This document shows positions 24,794 through 33,254 of a DNA stretch of 64,000 bases, piece after piece; the stretch's first letter is position 1, and each line of letters starts with the position of its first letter. Under the pieces are notes generated by a model. That model did not search any database. It was not told the origin of the DNA and worked only from the letters and a program-made list of their open reading frames with translations. The stretch comes from Bacillota bacterium (GTDB lineage Bacteria > Bacillota > Clostridia > Christensenellales > UMGS416): positions 1 through 64,000 of the forward strand of contig JAEZSC010000151.1 in assembly GCA_023422005.1 (NCBI GenBank). The letters run 5' to 3'. The position numbers and the translations under genes were made by a program.

Positions 24794-25504
24794 ATGGTAA
24801 TTGTGGTAACAAAAAGAAAGATTGCTGTTTTTTGTCTGTTGCTTGTATTGGCTGCAGCGTTTTTCGTATGGCTTTACAAAGGAAGGCCCCTCAACAACTC
24901 AGGGCATGTGATTCATCAAGAGAAGGATTACACAATATTGATCCACATTGATGAGAAGAGACTCTATCTGCTTGAGAATGGAGAAGTGGTAAAAAAGTAC
25001 ATTGTATCAACAGGAAAATCGGGATATTCATCGCCGATAGGCGACTGGAAGATCGTCGGCAAGGGAACGAATTGGGGCGGAGGCTTTGGAGCTCGTTGGC
25101 TGGGCCTTAATGTGACATGGGGGAAATATGGGATACATGGAACCAATGACGAAGGGCGAATAGGCTATGCGGTCAGCCATGGCTGTATTCGGATGCGAAA
25201 CAAGGATGTAAAAGAACTCTACAACATGGTGGAAGTCGGGACGCCTGTCATTATCCGCAATGGGCCATATGGGCCATTTGGCATGGGGTTTAAAGTTTTG
25301 CAGCCAGGGCAAAGAGGTGCGGATGTTCTGGCAGTACAGGTACGGCTAAAGGAATTGGGCTATTATGAGGGATATGAGTCAGGTATTTATAATGAGAGCT
25401 TGAAGACGGCTCTACATCTATTTCAACGGGAGCGTGGATTACCTGTTGAAAACAAAATAACCCATGACGATTATACTGCCATGGGCTTCGTCGAATTCGA
25501 ATGA
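24794..25504 (+). CDS. L,D-transpeptidase (YkuD) with PG-binding domain
   Basis: 236 residues. One N-terminal membrane segment (IAVFCLLLVLAAAFFVWLY) is followed by a YkuD domain with the catalytic motif HGTNDEGRIGYAVSHGCIRM (His, then SHGC with the nucleophilic Cys, then Arg), and a C-terminal PG_binding_1 unit (QPGQRGADVLAVQVRLKELGYY ... LFQRERGLP). Such enzymes form 3-3 cross-links in peptidoglycan or attach proteins. The order, catalytic domain first, is less common than PG-binding first. No convincing ribosome site precedes the ATG (AAAGAG is too close), so the start is uncertain. Confidence 0.87.
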   Translation: MVIVVTKRKIAVFCLLLVLAAAFFVWLYKGRPLNNSGHVIHQEKDYTILIHIDEKRLYLLENGEVVKKYIVSTGKSGYSSPIGDWKIVGKGTNWGGGFGARWLGLNVTWGKYGIHGTNDEGRIGYAVSHGCIRMRNKDVKELYNMVEVGTPVIIRNGPYGPFGMGFKVLQPGQRGADVLAVQVRLKELGYYEGYESGIYNESLKTALHLFQRERGLPVENKITHDDYTAMGFVEFE

Positions 25505-25554
25505 TTTAACTTTGAGGACTGAGCGCTAAAGCTGCTCATATCCAGCGCTTCGGT

Positions 25555-25583
25555 TTGACAAACCTTGCCTTTGTGGGTATAAT
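25555..25583 (+). promoter_or_regulatory. Consensus promoter of tRNA-Arg
   Basis: TTGACA (25555-25560), 17 nt, TATAAT (25578-25583): a perfect SigA-type promoter 21 nt before the tRNA. Confidence 0.85.
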
Positions 25584-25604
25584 AAAAATGATCCAATGCC
25601 ATTT

Positions 25605-25680
25605 GCGCCTGTAGCTCAGCGGATAGAGTGCCCGACTCCGACTCGGTAGATCGCAGGTTCGATTCCTGTCAGGCGCGCCA
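25605..25680 (+). tRNA. tRNA-Arg (anticodon CCG)
   Basis: 76 nt with a perfect 7-bp acceptor stem (GCGCCTG/CAGGCGC), D-arm TAGCTCAGCGGATAGAGTG, anticodon loop CTCCGAC giving CCG, T-arm GCAGG-TTCGATT-CCTGT and an encoded CCA end. The first anticodon-stem pair is C-T, a mismatch. It reads CGG codons. Confidence 0.95.
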
Positions 25681-25717
25681 AAAGGAAAGCCCCCTCTGTA
25701 GAGGGGGCTTTCCTTTT
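25681..25717 (+). terminator. Terminator of tRNA-Arg
   Basis: A 17-bp perfect stem AAAGGAAAGCCCCCTCT/AGAGGGGGCTTTCCTTT starting right after the CCA, with T residues at the 3' side. Positions 25718-25935 hold nothing further that I recognise. Confidence 0.85.
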
Positions 25718-25957
25718 GGCTGGCTTCCGGCAGGTAAGAATCTGCCCCGCAAGCATAGACAGGGCCGAACACGACCTGCGCAGCAAGGAACCCTTAAACT
25801 CCGCACAAAACCCGCCAAGGTGGCCGCAAGGCCAATGCCCGCCAGGTACCTTTTAAGCGCGTAAACCCCGAATTGGTCCCTAAAAAATATCGGTATTTGG
25901 CTCTTCACCGGGCCTTTATTTCGCCCTATCATAAGACAAAAGACAGGAGGTAGAACG

Positions 25958-26929
25958 ATGAGCGCAACTAGAAATCTGGGCCGCTCCGGCATTGCGGTGA
26001 GCGCCATGGGCATCGGCTGCTGGGCCATCGGCGGCGATAGCTATGGCACGGTGGACGACAAGGAATCCATCCGCGCCATCCACCGCGCGCTGGATCTGGG
26101 CGTAAACCTGCTGGACACCGCCAACGTGTACGGCAGCGGGCACAGCGAGACCGTCTTGGGCCGGGCGCTGCCGGGCAGAAGGGCGCAGGCCGTCGTGGCC
26201 ACCAAGTTTGGCTATGGTCCGGAAAACGAGGGCATCTTAGCTGGCGGCAAGGCCTGCCGGGAAGCCATCGCCCATGCCTGTGAGGATTCACTAATGCGCC
26301 TGCGCACGGACTACATCGACCTGTATCAGCTGCACCTGGGCGCCCTGAGCGGCCCCGTGGTGGAGGACGTGATAGAGGCATTGGAAGGCTTGCTGCGCGA
26401 CGGCAAGATACGCACCTACGGCTGGAGTACCGATACCGTGGATAACGCCAGTCGGTTCGCGGCGCTGGAGCACTGCTCGGCCATACAGTATCAGCTCAAC
26501 CTGTTCTATGAGAATGCTGAGATCGCCCACATCTGCGACGAAGAAGGCGTGGCCGGGCTCATCCGTGGACCGCTGGCCATGGGCACGCTGACCGGCAAAT
26601 ACAACAGCGCCGCGCCGCTTGCTCAAAGCGACGTCCGCGGCAGAAACATCGAGTGGGTCCCCTACTTCAAGGACGGAAAAATGACGCCGGAGTTCGCAGG
26701 CAAGGTGGACGCCGCCAAGGAAGTACTGACCAGCGGCGGACGCACACTGGCCCAGGGCGCTCTGGCCTGGCTGTGGGCCAGGAGTGCCAGCGCCATACCG
26801 ATCCCCGGCTTCAAGAGTGTGGCCCAGGTGGAGGAGAACATCGGCGCGCTGCGCTTTGGGCCGATGGAGCCCGGGCAGATGGCGGAGCTGGCCCGGTTGA
26901 TCCCGCCGCTGCAATGGTCACAGATGTAA
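25958..26929 (+). CDS. Aldo/keto reductase
   Basis: 323 residues, NAD(P)H-dependent TIM-barrel oxidoreductase. The catalytic tetrad is visible: Asp in LLDTANVYG, Tyr in the same motif, Lys in ATKFGYG and His in YQLHLGA. The C-terminal IPGFKSVAQVEENIGAL binds the cofactor. It resembles the YdhF/perakine-type group; natural substrate unknown. AGGAGG 7 nt before the ATG. Followed 11 nt later by element copy B. Confidence 0.88.
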   Translation: MSATRNLGRSGIAVSAMGIGCWAIGGDSYGTVDDKESIRAIHRALDLGVNLLDTANVYGSGHSETVLGRALPGRRAQAVVATKFGYGPENEGILAGGKACREAIAHACEDSLMRLRTDYIDLYQLHLGALSGPVVEDVIEALEGLLRDGKIRTYGWSTDTVDNASRFAALEHCSAIQYQLNLFYENAEIAHICDEEGVAGLIRGPLAMGTLTGKYNSAAPLAQSDVRGRNIEWVPYFKDGKMTPEFAGKVDAAKEVLTSGGRTLAQGALAWLWARSASAIPIPGFKSVAQVEENIGALRFGPMEPGQMAELARLIPPLQWSQM

Positions 26930-26940
26930 ACCCGCCTTTC

Positions 26941-27128
26941 GCCGCCGACGCTGTAGTGTCGGCGGCGATTTAGACGGGTTGCTCTACGTTTGCCTGCCGC
27001 CGATAGTCGCAGGCGGGCCTTTGATTGCCCATCCCATACTGGTTTATAAAGGTGCGGGGTCGCCTGTGGGCGGATTTTGAAACGGCCTGCCTCTTGCTCT
27101 TTGCTTTCCTCCGCCGAATAAATCGGCG
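26941..27128 (+). repeat. Four-hairpin intergenic element, copy B
   Basis: Stems H1 26941-26949/26958-26966 (GCCGCCGAC/GTCGGCGGC), H2 26992-26997/27009-27014, H3 27061-27064/27069-27072 (CGCC-TGTG-GGCG), H4 27112-27117/27123-27128 (CGCCGA/TCGGCG). Linker GCGATTTAGACGG follows H1 and TTTCCTCC precedes H4, as in copies C and E. Confidence 0.7.
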
Positions 27129-27170
27129 ATCGGCTACATGCCCTATTCACCAAATCTATTCTTTTAGTAC

Positions 27171-28913
27171 CTATAGCCCCGCATTCAGCAACGCCTTCAC
27201 CCGCTGCACGATCTGTCCCTCCGCCTGAAGGGCGGCCCCCAGCAGGGCGATCTGCTCGGCCCTCAGTTTCGCGGAGATCGCTTTGGTGCTGATGTCGTTG
27301 TAATGCACCGCCGCGCCCTCCCCCGCCTTGAGCCGGCCGCGAAGGTCCGCCAGCTTCCCGGCGATGTCGCCGTAGATCGCGGCGGCATCACAAAGCACCT
27401 GTGCTCCCTCTCCCGCCAAAAGACTGGCGGATTCGCCCAGGTATGCCGCCGCGCACCGCCGGGCGTCTATCAGGTTCAGCAGCAAAGCATCATTGACACC
27501 TGCGCGGCGCTCCACATCGGCCTGGGACGCGGCGGCGCTCCACAGTGCGGCGCTGCCCAGGCCCTCCATCCACCGCTCATAGGCCTGCGCGCCCTGATGG
27601 TAACCGCGGGCGCTAGGTGCCTCGAAGGAATCCACCAATGCCCGCAAGGAAGCAACCAGGTTCTGAGCCTGTGAAGGTTGTTCTGTTCGCTCGCCGAAAT
27701 GGGTGATCAGGAAGGGCCAGAAGTCGCTCTCCAGATAGTCTCCGGCTTCATTGAGGTGCTCGCGGTCAAAATACGTGCGGCAGTAGAACGCCTTGCCGCT
27801 CTCCCGGTAGCCGGTGATGAGGCCCCACTCCGGCGCGATGCGCAGGTTGATGGCCAGCACGGGCTTGCCATTGTCGATGTCCGCCACGATCCGCTTGCGC
27901 TCGAGGCCGCGGTCGTCCTTCTCCAGCCGGGCGGCCCACACCGGCTCATAGCCTATAGCGCGGAACAGGATGCTGGAATAATCAAAGGCCACCAGCGCGT
28001 CGGTGGCGCTCCAATCCCACACGTCGGTGAAGGCCAGGCGATAGCACGCGCCGGACATGCCCATGATCTGCTCATAGGAATAACGCTCGCCCATGTACCG
28101 CAGCGCCGCGTGCATGGCCCCGGCCCAGGTGCAATCCTGCCCGGCTTCCCACCGCAGCGGCGGTATGCCCGTCAGCATACAGGCAGAGGTGTCCTTAAGG
28201 CAGAGCTCCGTACGGTCAGGCGCATAGCGCAGCGTCTCGTTCTCCTGGCAGCTGATCACGTGGATGCCCTTGCCGTTGAGGTAGATCAGCGTCAGGAATT
28301 CCGGCTCATCCACACCCGGCGAGCTGGGGAAGCGCTCATGATCCACATGGATCTCCTGCCAGCGGAAGTAGTCGTAGTGCCGTATTTTGGTCATGGCCGA
28401 TTGATAGGCCTGTGCGTTTCCGTAATAGGCTCCCACGACCTCGAAGGGCTGCTTGGTCTGCAGACCGTCGTCACCCACGCCGGCGGTCAACGGCTGGTCC
28501 TGCACGGCGTAGGCATAGTAGGCGCCGCCGGGCGTCTGGTACTTGACCGTCAGTATTCCCAGCCGCGGGCTATCCAGCGCTACGCCCAACTGCTGCGCGC
28601 CGGCCAGCACATGCAGCCGGTTGTCGCGCACATGCAGGCGCACGGTCTCGGTCACGTCCAGGTGCTTCACACCGTCGGAGCAAACGGCGCTCAGCACGAT
28701 GAGCTCCTGGGGCATCAATAATGAATCGATAGATGTGCCGAGAATGCGGGCCACTTCCGGCAGCAAAGATGTTTCGGGCAGGCTTTTGCCATTCTCCCAC
28801 TTGGATACCGCCTGGGGCGAGACGCCCAGCAGCTCCGCGAAGCGTTCGCCGGTGAGGCCCTTCTCCCGGCGGAAGAGCGCGATACGGTTGCCGATTTTGT
28901 GTTGGTCCAGCAT
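27171..28913 (-). CDS. XRE-family HTH protein fused to a C39-like domain
   Basis: 580 residues. Residues 1-65 are an XRE helix-turn-helix (IGNRIALFRREKGLTGERFAELLGVSPQAVSKWENGKSLPE). Residues about 70-230 form an unassigned beta-rich region. From about 245 a C39/BtrH_N-like papain-fold segment begins (AGQDCTWAGAMHAALRYMGERYSYEQIMGMSGACYRLAF), with Cys in QDCTWAG and a later GKPVLAINLRIAPEWGLITGYRE. The C-terminal 150 residues are Ala-rich helices. Probably a cytosolic regulator whose second half binds or processes a peptide or small molecule; that is inference. ATG at 28913 with AGGAGGG. Confidence 0.7.
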   Translation of the reverse strand: MLDQHKIGNRIALFRREKGLTGERFAELLGVSPQAVSKWENGKSLPETSLLPEVARILGTSIDSLLMPQELIVLSAVCSDGVKHLDVTETVRLHVRDNRLHVLAGAQQLGVALDSPRLGILTVKYQTPGGAYYAYAVQDQPLTAGVGDDGLQTKQPFEVVGAYYGNAQAYQSAMTKIRHYDYFRWQEIHVDHERFPSSPGVDEPEFLTLIYLNGKGIHVISCQENETLRYAPDRTELCLKDTSACMLTGIPPLRWEAGQDCTWAGAMHAALRYMGERYSYEQIMGMSGACYRLAFTDVWDWSATDALVAFDYSSILFRAIGYEPVWAARLEKDDRGLERKRIVADIDNGKPVLAINLRIAPEWGLITGYRESGKAFYCRTYFDREHLNEAGDYLESDFWPFLITHFGERTEQPSQAQNLVASLRALVDSFEAPSARGYHQGAQAYERWMEGLGSAALWSAAASQADVERRAGVNDALLLNLIDARRCAAAYLGESASLLAGEGAQVLCDAAAIYGDIAGKLADLRGRLKAGEGAAVHYNDISTKAISAKLRAEQIALLGAALQAEGQIVQRVKALLNAGL

Positions 28914-29028
28914 GGTTCCCTCCTGTTGTATGGATTTAGCAGGACCAGAATAACTCAAGTGCAGACCGCAACCCATACACGCGGCGTGAAGGTTTGCCGA
29001 TTGCTATCAACTTCAGGTTGAGTTCATA

Positions 29029-29062
29029 GGCTGTCAAAATACCCTGCGGGATTTTGACAGCC
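29029..29062 (+). terminator. Terminator-like hairpin before element copy C
   Basis: A 12-bp perfect stem GGCTGTCAAAAT/ATTTTGACAGCC followed by CTTTCG. No plus-strand gene ends here, so it may belong to the element or to an unseen transcript. Confidence 0.45.
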
Positions 29063-29066
29063 TTTC

Positions 29067-29261
29067 GCAGATGACGCCGCGGCGCCATCTGCGATTCAGA
29101 CGACTTGTCATGACTGCCTTTTATCGCCTGCCGCGCATGTCGCCAGGCGATATCTTTACTTTTACTCTCATTTTCCGTTCTAAAAGGCGTTTTCGCCTGC
29201 GGGCGGTTTCTTTATTTACCCTCTGCTCATTCTCTGTTTCCTCCCGCCGGATGAACCGTCG
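29067..29261 (+). repeat. Four-hairpin intergenic element, copy C
   Basis: Stems H1 CGCAGATG/CATCTGCG (about 29066-29093), H2 29123-29130/29144-29151 (ATCGCCTG/CAGGCGAT), H3 29194-29197/29202-29205 (CGCC-TGCG-GGCG), H4 29245-29250/29256-29261 (one mismatch). Linkers GCGATTCAGACG after H1 and TTTCCTCC before H4 match copies B and E. It is the only copy not downstream of a co-oriented gene: both flanking genes run on the minus strand. Confidence 0.7.
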
Positions 29262-29348
29262 GTCGGCATCTTGTTGTTCTTCACTTATGGGTTCTTTAAC
29301 AAGAAGGAGGGCTCAATCACAGGTTAAGTTTACGATATCACAAATGGT

Positions 29349-29672
29349 TCACTTCAGTATGACCACAGTAACGCCCTCGTTGTTGGCGATCTGTCGGTCA
29401 TACTGCGAGAGCTCCGAGCAGATACCCAGCAGCTCGCGCTTGCGGTAGTGCCACTGGGTGCCGCCGGCGGCGGTGCGCACCATGGGCGCGATAGCGGGGC
29501 TGGCCAGCGCCGTGCCCAAAGCCTGCTTGATGCGCCCGCCCTGGCCGGTGGAGCCGTAGCCGTGGATCACAACCAGCGCCCTGCCGCCAACGCGGCGATG
29601 GGTGATCAGCGCGTCGGAAAAGCGGCGCATCGCCACATCCACCGTGGGCCATCCAGCCTCCAGATTTACCAT
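29349..29672 (-). CDS. Small Smr-domain protein
   Basis: 107 residues. The segment VDVAMRRFSDALITHRRVGGRALVVIHGYGSTGQGGRIKQALGTAL fits an Smr (MutS2 C-terminal) nuclease domain, with IHGYGS standing for the usual IHGkGs. Stand-alone Smr proteins bind or cut nucleic acid; recent work links several to ribosome rescue. ATG at 29672 has GGAAAGG 5 nt upstream; an ATG at 29687 is also in frame. Divergent from glyS. Confidence 0.68.
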   Translation of the reverse strand: MVNLEAGWPTVDVAMRRFSDALITHRRVGGRALVVIHGYGSTGQGGRIKQALGTALASPAIAPMVRTAAGGTQWHYRKRELLGICSELSQYDRQIANNEGVTVVILK

Positions 29673-29767
29673 GGCTACCTTTCCCATACACACCCCCATC
29701 CATCGGATACATCCATTATACCCGTTGTTTCCCCACGGGCAACGGCACCAGCCGATCTTTTTTGCGC

Positions 29768-29795
29768 TTGACAAACTGCTGGCGTTTGGTAGAAT
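29768..29795 (+). promoter_or_regulatory. Promoter of the glyS T-box leader
   Basis: TTGACA (29768-29773), 16 nt, TAGAAT (29790-29795). Confidence 0.8.
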
Positions 29796-29800
29796 ATACT

Positions 29801-30000
29801 GCAACAACCAAAATGCGCGAGGACGGAACAAACGGCCCGCACAGGCGGCACACAGCGAACCGGGGATAGTGGGAGCCCGGCAGCGCCGGCGGATTCGGAG
29901 GCATTCCTGAGCGAACCAATCAAGGTGGGCCGCAAGGCCAAAAAGGGTGGAACCGCGAAAGCACAGCCTTTCGTCCCTTTGTGGGACGGAAGGCTTTTTG
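29801..30000 (+). promoter_or_regulatory. T-box riboswitch (glycine specifier)
   Basis: The leader of glyS. Stem I has the typical distal part (GCGAACCGGGGATAGTGGGA) and a specifier loop GGAGGCATT whose codon GGC (29900-29902) reads glycine, followed by a purine-type base as usual. The T-box proper, GGTGGAACCGCG, is at 29946-29957, and a terminator hairpin AGCCTT...AAGGCT with T5 is at 29965-29999. Uncharged tRNA-Gly would stabilise the antiterminator and permit glyS transcription. Confidence 0.9.
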
Positions 30001-30029
30001 TATTGTCTGATAAAAAAGGAGGAATGGAT

Positions 30030-31412
30030 ATGGAAAACTTCATGGACAAACTTGTGGCGCTGTGCAAAGGGCGCGGCTTCGTGTTCCCCGGCTCGGCCAT
30101 CTATGGCGGCCTGGCCAACTCCTGGGACTATGGCCCGCTGGGCGTGGAGTTCAAGAACAACGTCAAGCGCGCCTGGTGGCAGAAATTCGTGCAGGAGAGC
30201 CCCTACAACGTGGGCATGGACAGCGCGATCCTGATGAACCGCGAGGTGTGGGTCGCCTCCGGCCACGTCGTGAACTTCAACGACCCGCTGATCGACTGCA
30301 AGGCCTGCAAGATGCGCCACCGTGCCGACAAGCTTGTGGAAGAGTACAACGCCGGGCACGGCATCGCGATGCAGGTGGACGGCATGAGCAACGACGCGCT
30401 GACCGCCTATATTCAGGAGCACAAGGTCACCTGCCCCGGCTGCGGCAAGTCGGACTTTACGGCCATCCGCAAGTTCAACATGATGTTCAAGACCCATCAG
30501 GGCGTCACCGAAGACAGCCAGACCGAGGTGTACCTGCGCCCGGAGACGGCCCAGGGCATCTTCGTGAACTTCAAAAACGTGCAGCGTTCCACACGCAGGA
30601 AAGTCCCCTTCGGCATCGCGCAGATCGGCAAGAGCTTCCGCAACGAGATCACGCCGGGTAACTTCATCTTCCGCATCCGCGAGTTCGAGCAGATGGAACT
30701 GGAGTTCTTCTGCAAGCCCGGCGAAGACCTTGAGTGGTTCGCCTATTGGCGCAATTTCTGCCACCAATGGCTGCTCAGCCTGGGCATGAAGGACGAGAAC
30801 CTGCGCCTTCGCGACCATGACAAGGAGGAGCTCTCCCATTACTCCAAGGCGACGACGGACTTCGAGTATCAGTTCCCCTTCGGCTGGGGCGAGCTGTGGG
30901 GTGTCGCCGACCGCACCGATTTCGACCTGAAGCAGCACAGCCAGCACAGCGGCGAGGCGATGGAATACATCGACCCGGTGACCAACGAGCGATACATCCC
31001 TTACGTGATCGAACCAAGCCTGGGCGCCGACCGTGTGGCGCTGGCCTTCCTGTGCAACGCCTACGAAGAGCAGAAGCTGGAAGGCGACGACAGCCGTGTC
31101 GTACTGCACCTGCACCCGGTGCTGGCCCCCTTCAAGGCCGCCATCCTGCCGCTGCAGAAGAAACTTGATGCACCCGCAACAGAGCTTTATCACAAGTTGC
31201 TCAAGCGCTTCATGGTGGATTATGACCTGACCGGCTCCATCGGCAAGCGCTACCGCCGCCAGGATGAGATCGGCACCCCCTACTGCATCACCTTCGACTT
31301 CGACAGCCTGGAGGATAACGCCGTTACGATTCGTGACCGCGACAGCATGACACAGGTTCGTGTGCCCATCGATGAGGTGGAGAGCTGGCTGGCGGAGAAG
31401 GTAACATTCTAG
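30030..31412 (+). CDS. glyS: Glycyl-tRNA synthetase (alpha-2 type)
   Basis: 460 residues, class II synthetase charging tRNA-Gly. It begins KGRGFVFPGSAIYGGLANSWDYGPLG as in this family, carries two Cys pairs for zinc (DCKACKMRH and CPGCGKSDF), the TEVYLRPETAQGIF motif 2 region and the motif 3 end EPSLGADRVALAFL, then an anticodon-binding domain. ATG at 30030 has AGGAGG at 7 nt; another ATG at 30024 is too close to it. T-box-regulated. Confidence 0.95.
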   Translation: MENFMDKLVALCKGRGFVFPGSAIYGGLANSWDYGPLGVEFKNNVKRAWWQKFVQESPYNVGMDSAILMNREVWVASGHVVNFNDPLIDCKACKMRHRADKLVEEYNAGHGIAMQVDGMSNDALTAYIQEHKVTCPGCGKSDFTAIRKFNMMFKTHQGVTEDSQTEVYLRPETAQGIFVNFKNVQRSTRRKVPFGIAQIGKSFRNEITPGNFIFRIREFEQMELEFFCKPGEDLEWFAYWRNFCHQWLLSLGMKDENLRLRDHDKEELSHYSKATTDFEYQFPFGWGELWGVADRTDFDLKQHSQHSGEAMEYIDPVTNERYIPYVIEPSLGADRVALAFLCNAYEEQKLEGDDSRVVLHLHPVLAPFKAAILPLQKKLDAPATELYHKLLKRFMVDYDLTGSIGKRYRRQDEIGTPYCITFDFDSLEDNAVTIRDRDSMTQVRVPIDEVESWLAEKVTF

Positions 31413-31427
31413 TTAGAGGCCAAACGC

Positions 31428-31468
31428 AAAAGAACCCCGTTTTCCAGAGAGGAAAACGGGGTTCTTTC
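31428..31468. terminator. Bidirectional terminator between glyS and pyk
   Basis: A 15-bp stem AGAACCCCGTTTTCC/GGAAAACGGGGTTCT with loop AGAGA, and T residues on the plus side. Confidence 0.85.
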
Positions 31469-31480
31469 CTATAATGAACT

Positions 31481-33235
31481 CTACAGCAGCGCCGAGCGTC
31501 CCTTATACACATACCCCGTCTTGGGGTCCACGGTGACCAGCAGGCCGTCCTGTAGGGCGTCGGGCAGGTTGCCCGCGTCGAATATGACCGGGATATCCAG
31601 CGCCAGGCCCACGACCACGGCGTGGCCGTTGGGGCTGGCGTCGGCTGTTATGATGCCGGCGCAGCGCTTGAGAAGCGGCACATAGCGGTTGTCGGTGGCG
31701 TCCACAGCCAGTATGCAACCATCCCGGAACTTGGCGGCGGCCTCCTCGGGGCTTAAGGCCATGCACACGGTGCCGGACACAGCCCGCTCGCCCACGCCGC
31801 GGCCGCGGATCAGCAGCTCGCCCACGTGGTGGATCTTGATAAGGTTTGTGGTGCCCGCGCGGCTCACCGGCACGCCGGCGGTGATGACGACGATGTCGCC
31901 GTTGCGGGCCAGACCGGCCTGTACCGCCGCCTGCACCGAATCATCGATCATGTCGTCGGTATTGGATACGTTGGCGGTCATCAGCGGCTGCGTGCCCCAG
32001 ATCAGCGACAGATGGTAGAACGTAGAAACTTCTGTCGTGGTGGCCAATATCGGCGAAGACGGCCGGTGATGGGCGATGGCGCAGGCCGTGACACCGCTCT
32101 TGGTGCACGTGACGATGGCGGCAGCGCCCAAATCCATGGCGGACATGCACACCGCGTGGCTGATGGCGCCTGTCACGGTGCCCACTTCGCCGCTTTGCTG
32201 CAGCTGGAAGCGCCCGCGGTAATCGATGCTGCGCTCTATGCGCTCGGCCACGCGGGCCATCGTGGAGAGCGCTTCCAAGGGATATTTGCCGGCGGCGGTC
32301 TCCCCGGAGAGCATGATGCAATCCGCTCCTTCCTGCACGGCGATGGCCACGTCGCTGACCTCGGCGCGGGTGGGCATGGGGTTGCGGATCATGGAATCCA
32401 GCATCTGGGTGGCTACGATGACCGGCGTGGCGTGCTGGGCGCAGCTGCGTATGATGCGGCTCTGCTCCACCGGCACGTCCTCCATGGGTATTTCCACGCC
32501 CATGTCGCCGCGGGCCACCATCACCGCGTCGGACACGGAAATGATCTCGTCGGCGTTGTTGATGCCCTGGCGGTTCTCGATCTTCGCGATAACCTGTATG
32601 CGCTTGCCACCGTTCTGTTCCAGGAACTGGCGCACCTCCAGGATGTCCTGGGCCTGGCGGGTGAAGCTGGCAGCCACGAAGTCCACGCCTTTCCCGATGC
32701 CGAAGAGCAGATCGGCCTTATCCTGCTCGGTGAGCCCCGGCAGCGAAACGCTGACGCCGGGCAGCGTCAGCTTCTTGTGGTCGGATATCTCGCCGCTGTT
32801 CATGACCGTACAGTGGATATTGCCGTCCTCGATGCTGTCTATGCGCAACTGGATAAGCCCGTCGTCCAGCAGAATGATGTCGCCGGCGTGAGCATCCTGG
32901 GGCAGCTCGCGGTAGTTGACCATGGCACACTGCGCGTCGCCCTCACAGGGCTCGGTGGACAGCGTAAAACGCTGTCCCTCCACCAGGCTGACATGCCCGC
33001 CGGCGAAGTTGCCCAGGCGTATCTCCGGCCCCTTGGTGTCCAAAAGGATGCCGATGGGCAGACCCAGCCGCTCCCTCACGCGCTTGACGGCGTCGATGGT
33101 GGCGCCGTGGGACGCGTGGTCTCCGTGGGAAAAGTTGAGCCGGGCGACGTTCATGCCACCGCGGGCCAGTTTTTCGATGACATCCTCCGTGGAGCTGGCC
33201 GGCCCCAGCGTGCAGATGATCTTGGTTCTTCTCAT
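31481..33235 (-). CDS. pyk: Pyruvate kinase with C-terminal extra domain
   Basis: 584 residues, last step of glycolysis: phosphoenolpyruvate plus ADP to pyruvate plus ATP. Motifs: TKIICTLGPAS, NFSHGDHASH, LLDTKGPEIR, IENRQGINN with the catalytic Lys in VIAKIENRQG, MVARGDMGVEIP and the CIMLSGETAAGKYP loop. The last 100 residues are the extra PEP-utiliser-like domain found in Bacillus and clostridial enzymes (GIITADASPNGHAVVVGLALDIPVIFDAG), with Asn-Gly in place of a catalytic His motif. GGAGG 4 nt before the ATG. Confidence 0.96.
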   Translation of the reverse strand: MRRTKIICTLGPASSTEDVIEKLARGGMNVARLNFSHGDHASHGATIDAVKRVRERLGLPIGILLDTKGPEIRLGNFAGGHVSLVEGQRFTLSTEPCEGDAQCAMVNYRELPQDAHAGDIILLDDGLIQLRIDSIEDGNIHCTVMNSGEISDHKKLTLPGVSVSLPGLTEQDKADLLFGIGKGVDFVAASFTRQAQDILEVRQFLEQNGGKRIQVIAKIENRQGINNADEIISVSDAVMVARGDMGVEIPMEDVPVEQSRIIRSCAQHATPVIVATQMLDSMIRNPMPTRAEVSDVAIAVQEGADCIMLSGETAAGKYPLEALSTMARVAERIERSIDYRGRFQLQQSGEVGTVTGAISHAVCMSAMDLGAAAIVTCTKSGVTACAIAHHRPSSPILATTTEVSTFYHLSLIWGTQPLMTANVSNTDDMIDDSVQAAVQAGLARNGDIVVITAGVPVSRAGTTNLIKIHHVGELLIRGRGVGERAVSGTVCMALSPEEAAAKFRDGCILAVDATDNRYVPLLKRCAGIITADASPNGHAVVVGLALDIPVIFDAGNLPDALQDGLLVTVDPKTGYVYKGRSALL

Positions 33236-33254
33236 GGTTCCTCCGTTGCGTTGA

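Noticed and set aside
25536..25772. A minus-strand frame encoding PDRNRTCDLPSRSRALYPLS
   Set aside because: This is the reverse complement of tRNA-Arg, a familiar false protein.
29349..31193. A 614-codon minus-strand frame running through glyS
   Set aside because: Only its last 107 codons look real (the Smr protein); the rest is antisense to glyS and its T-box.
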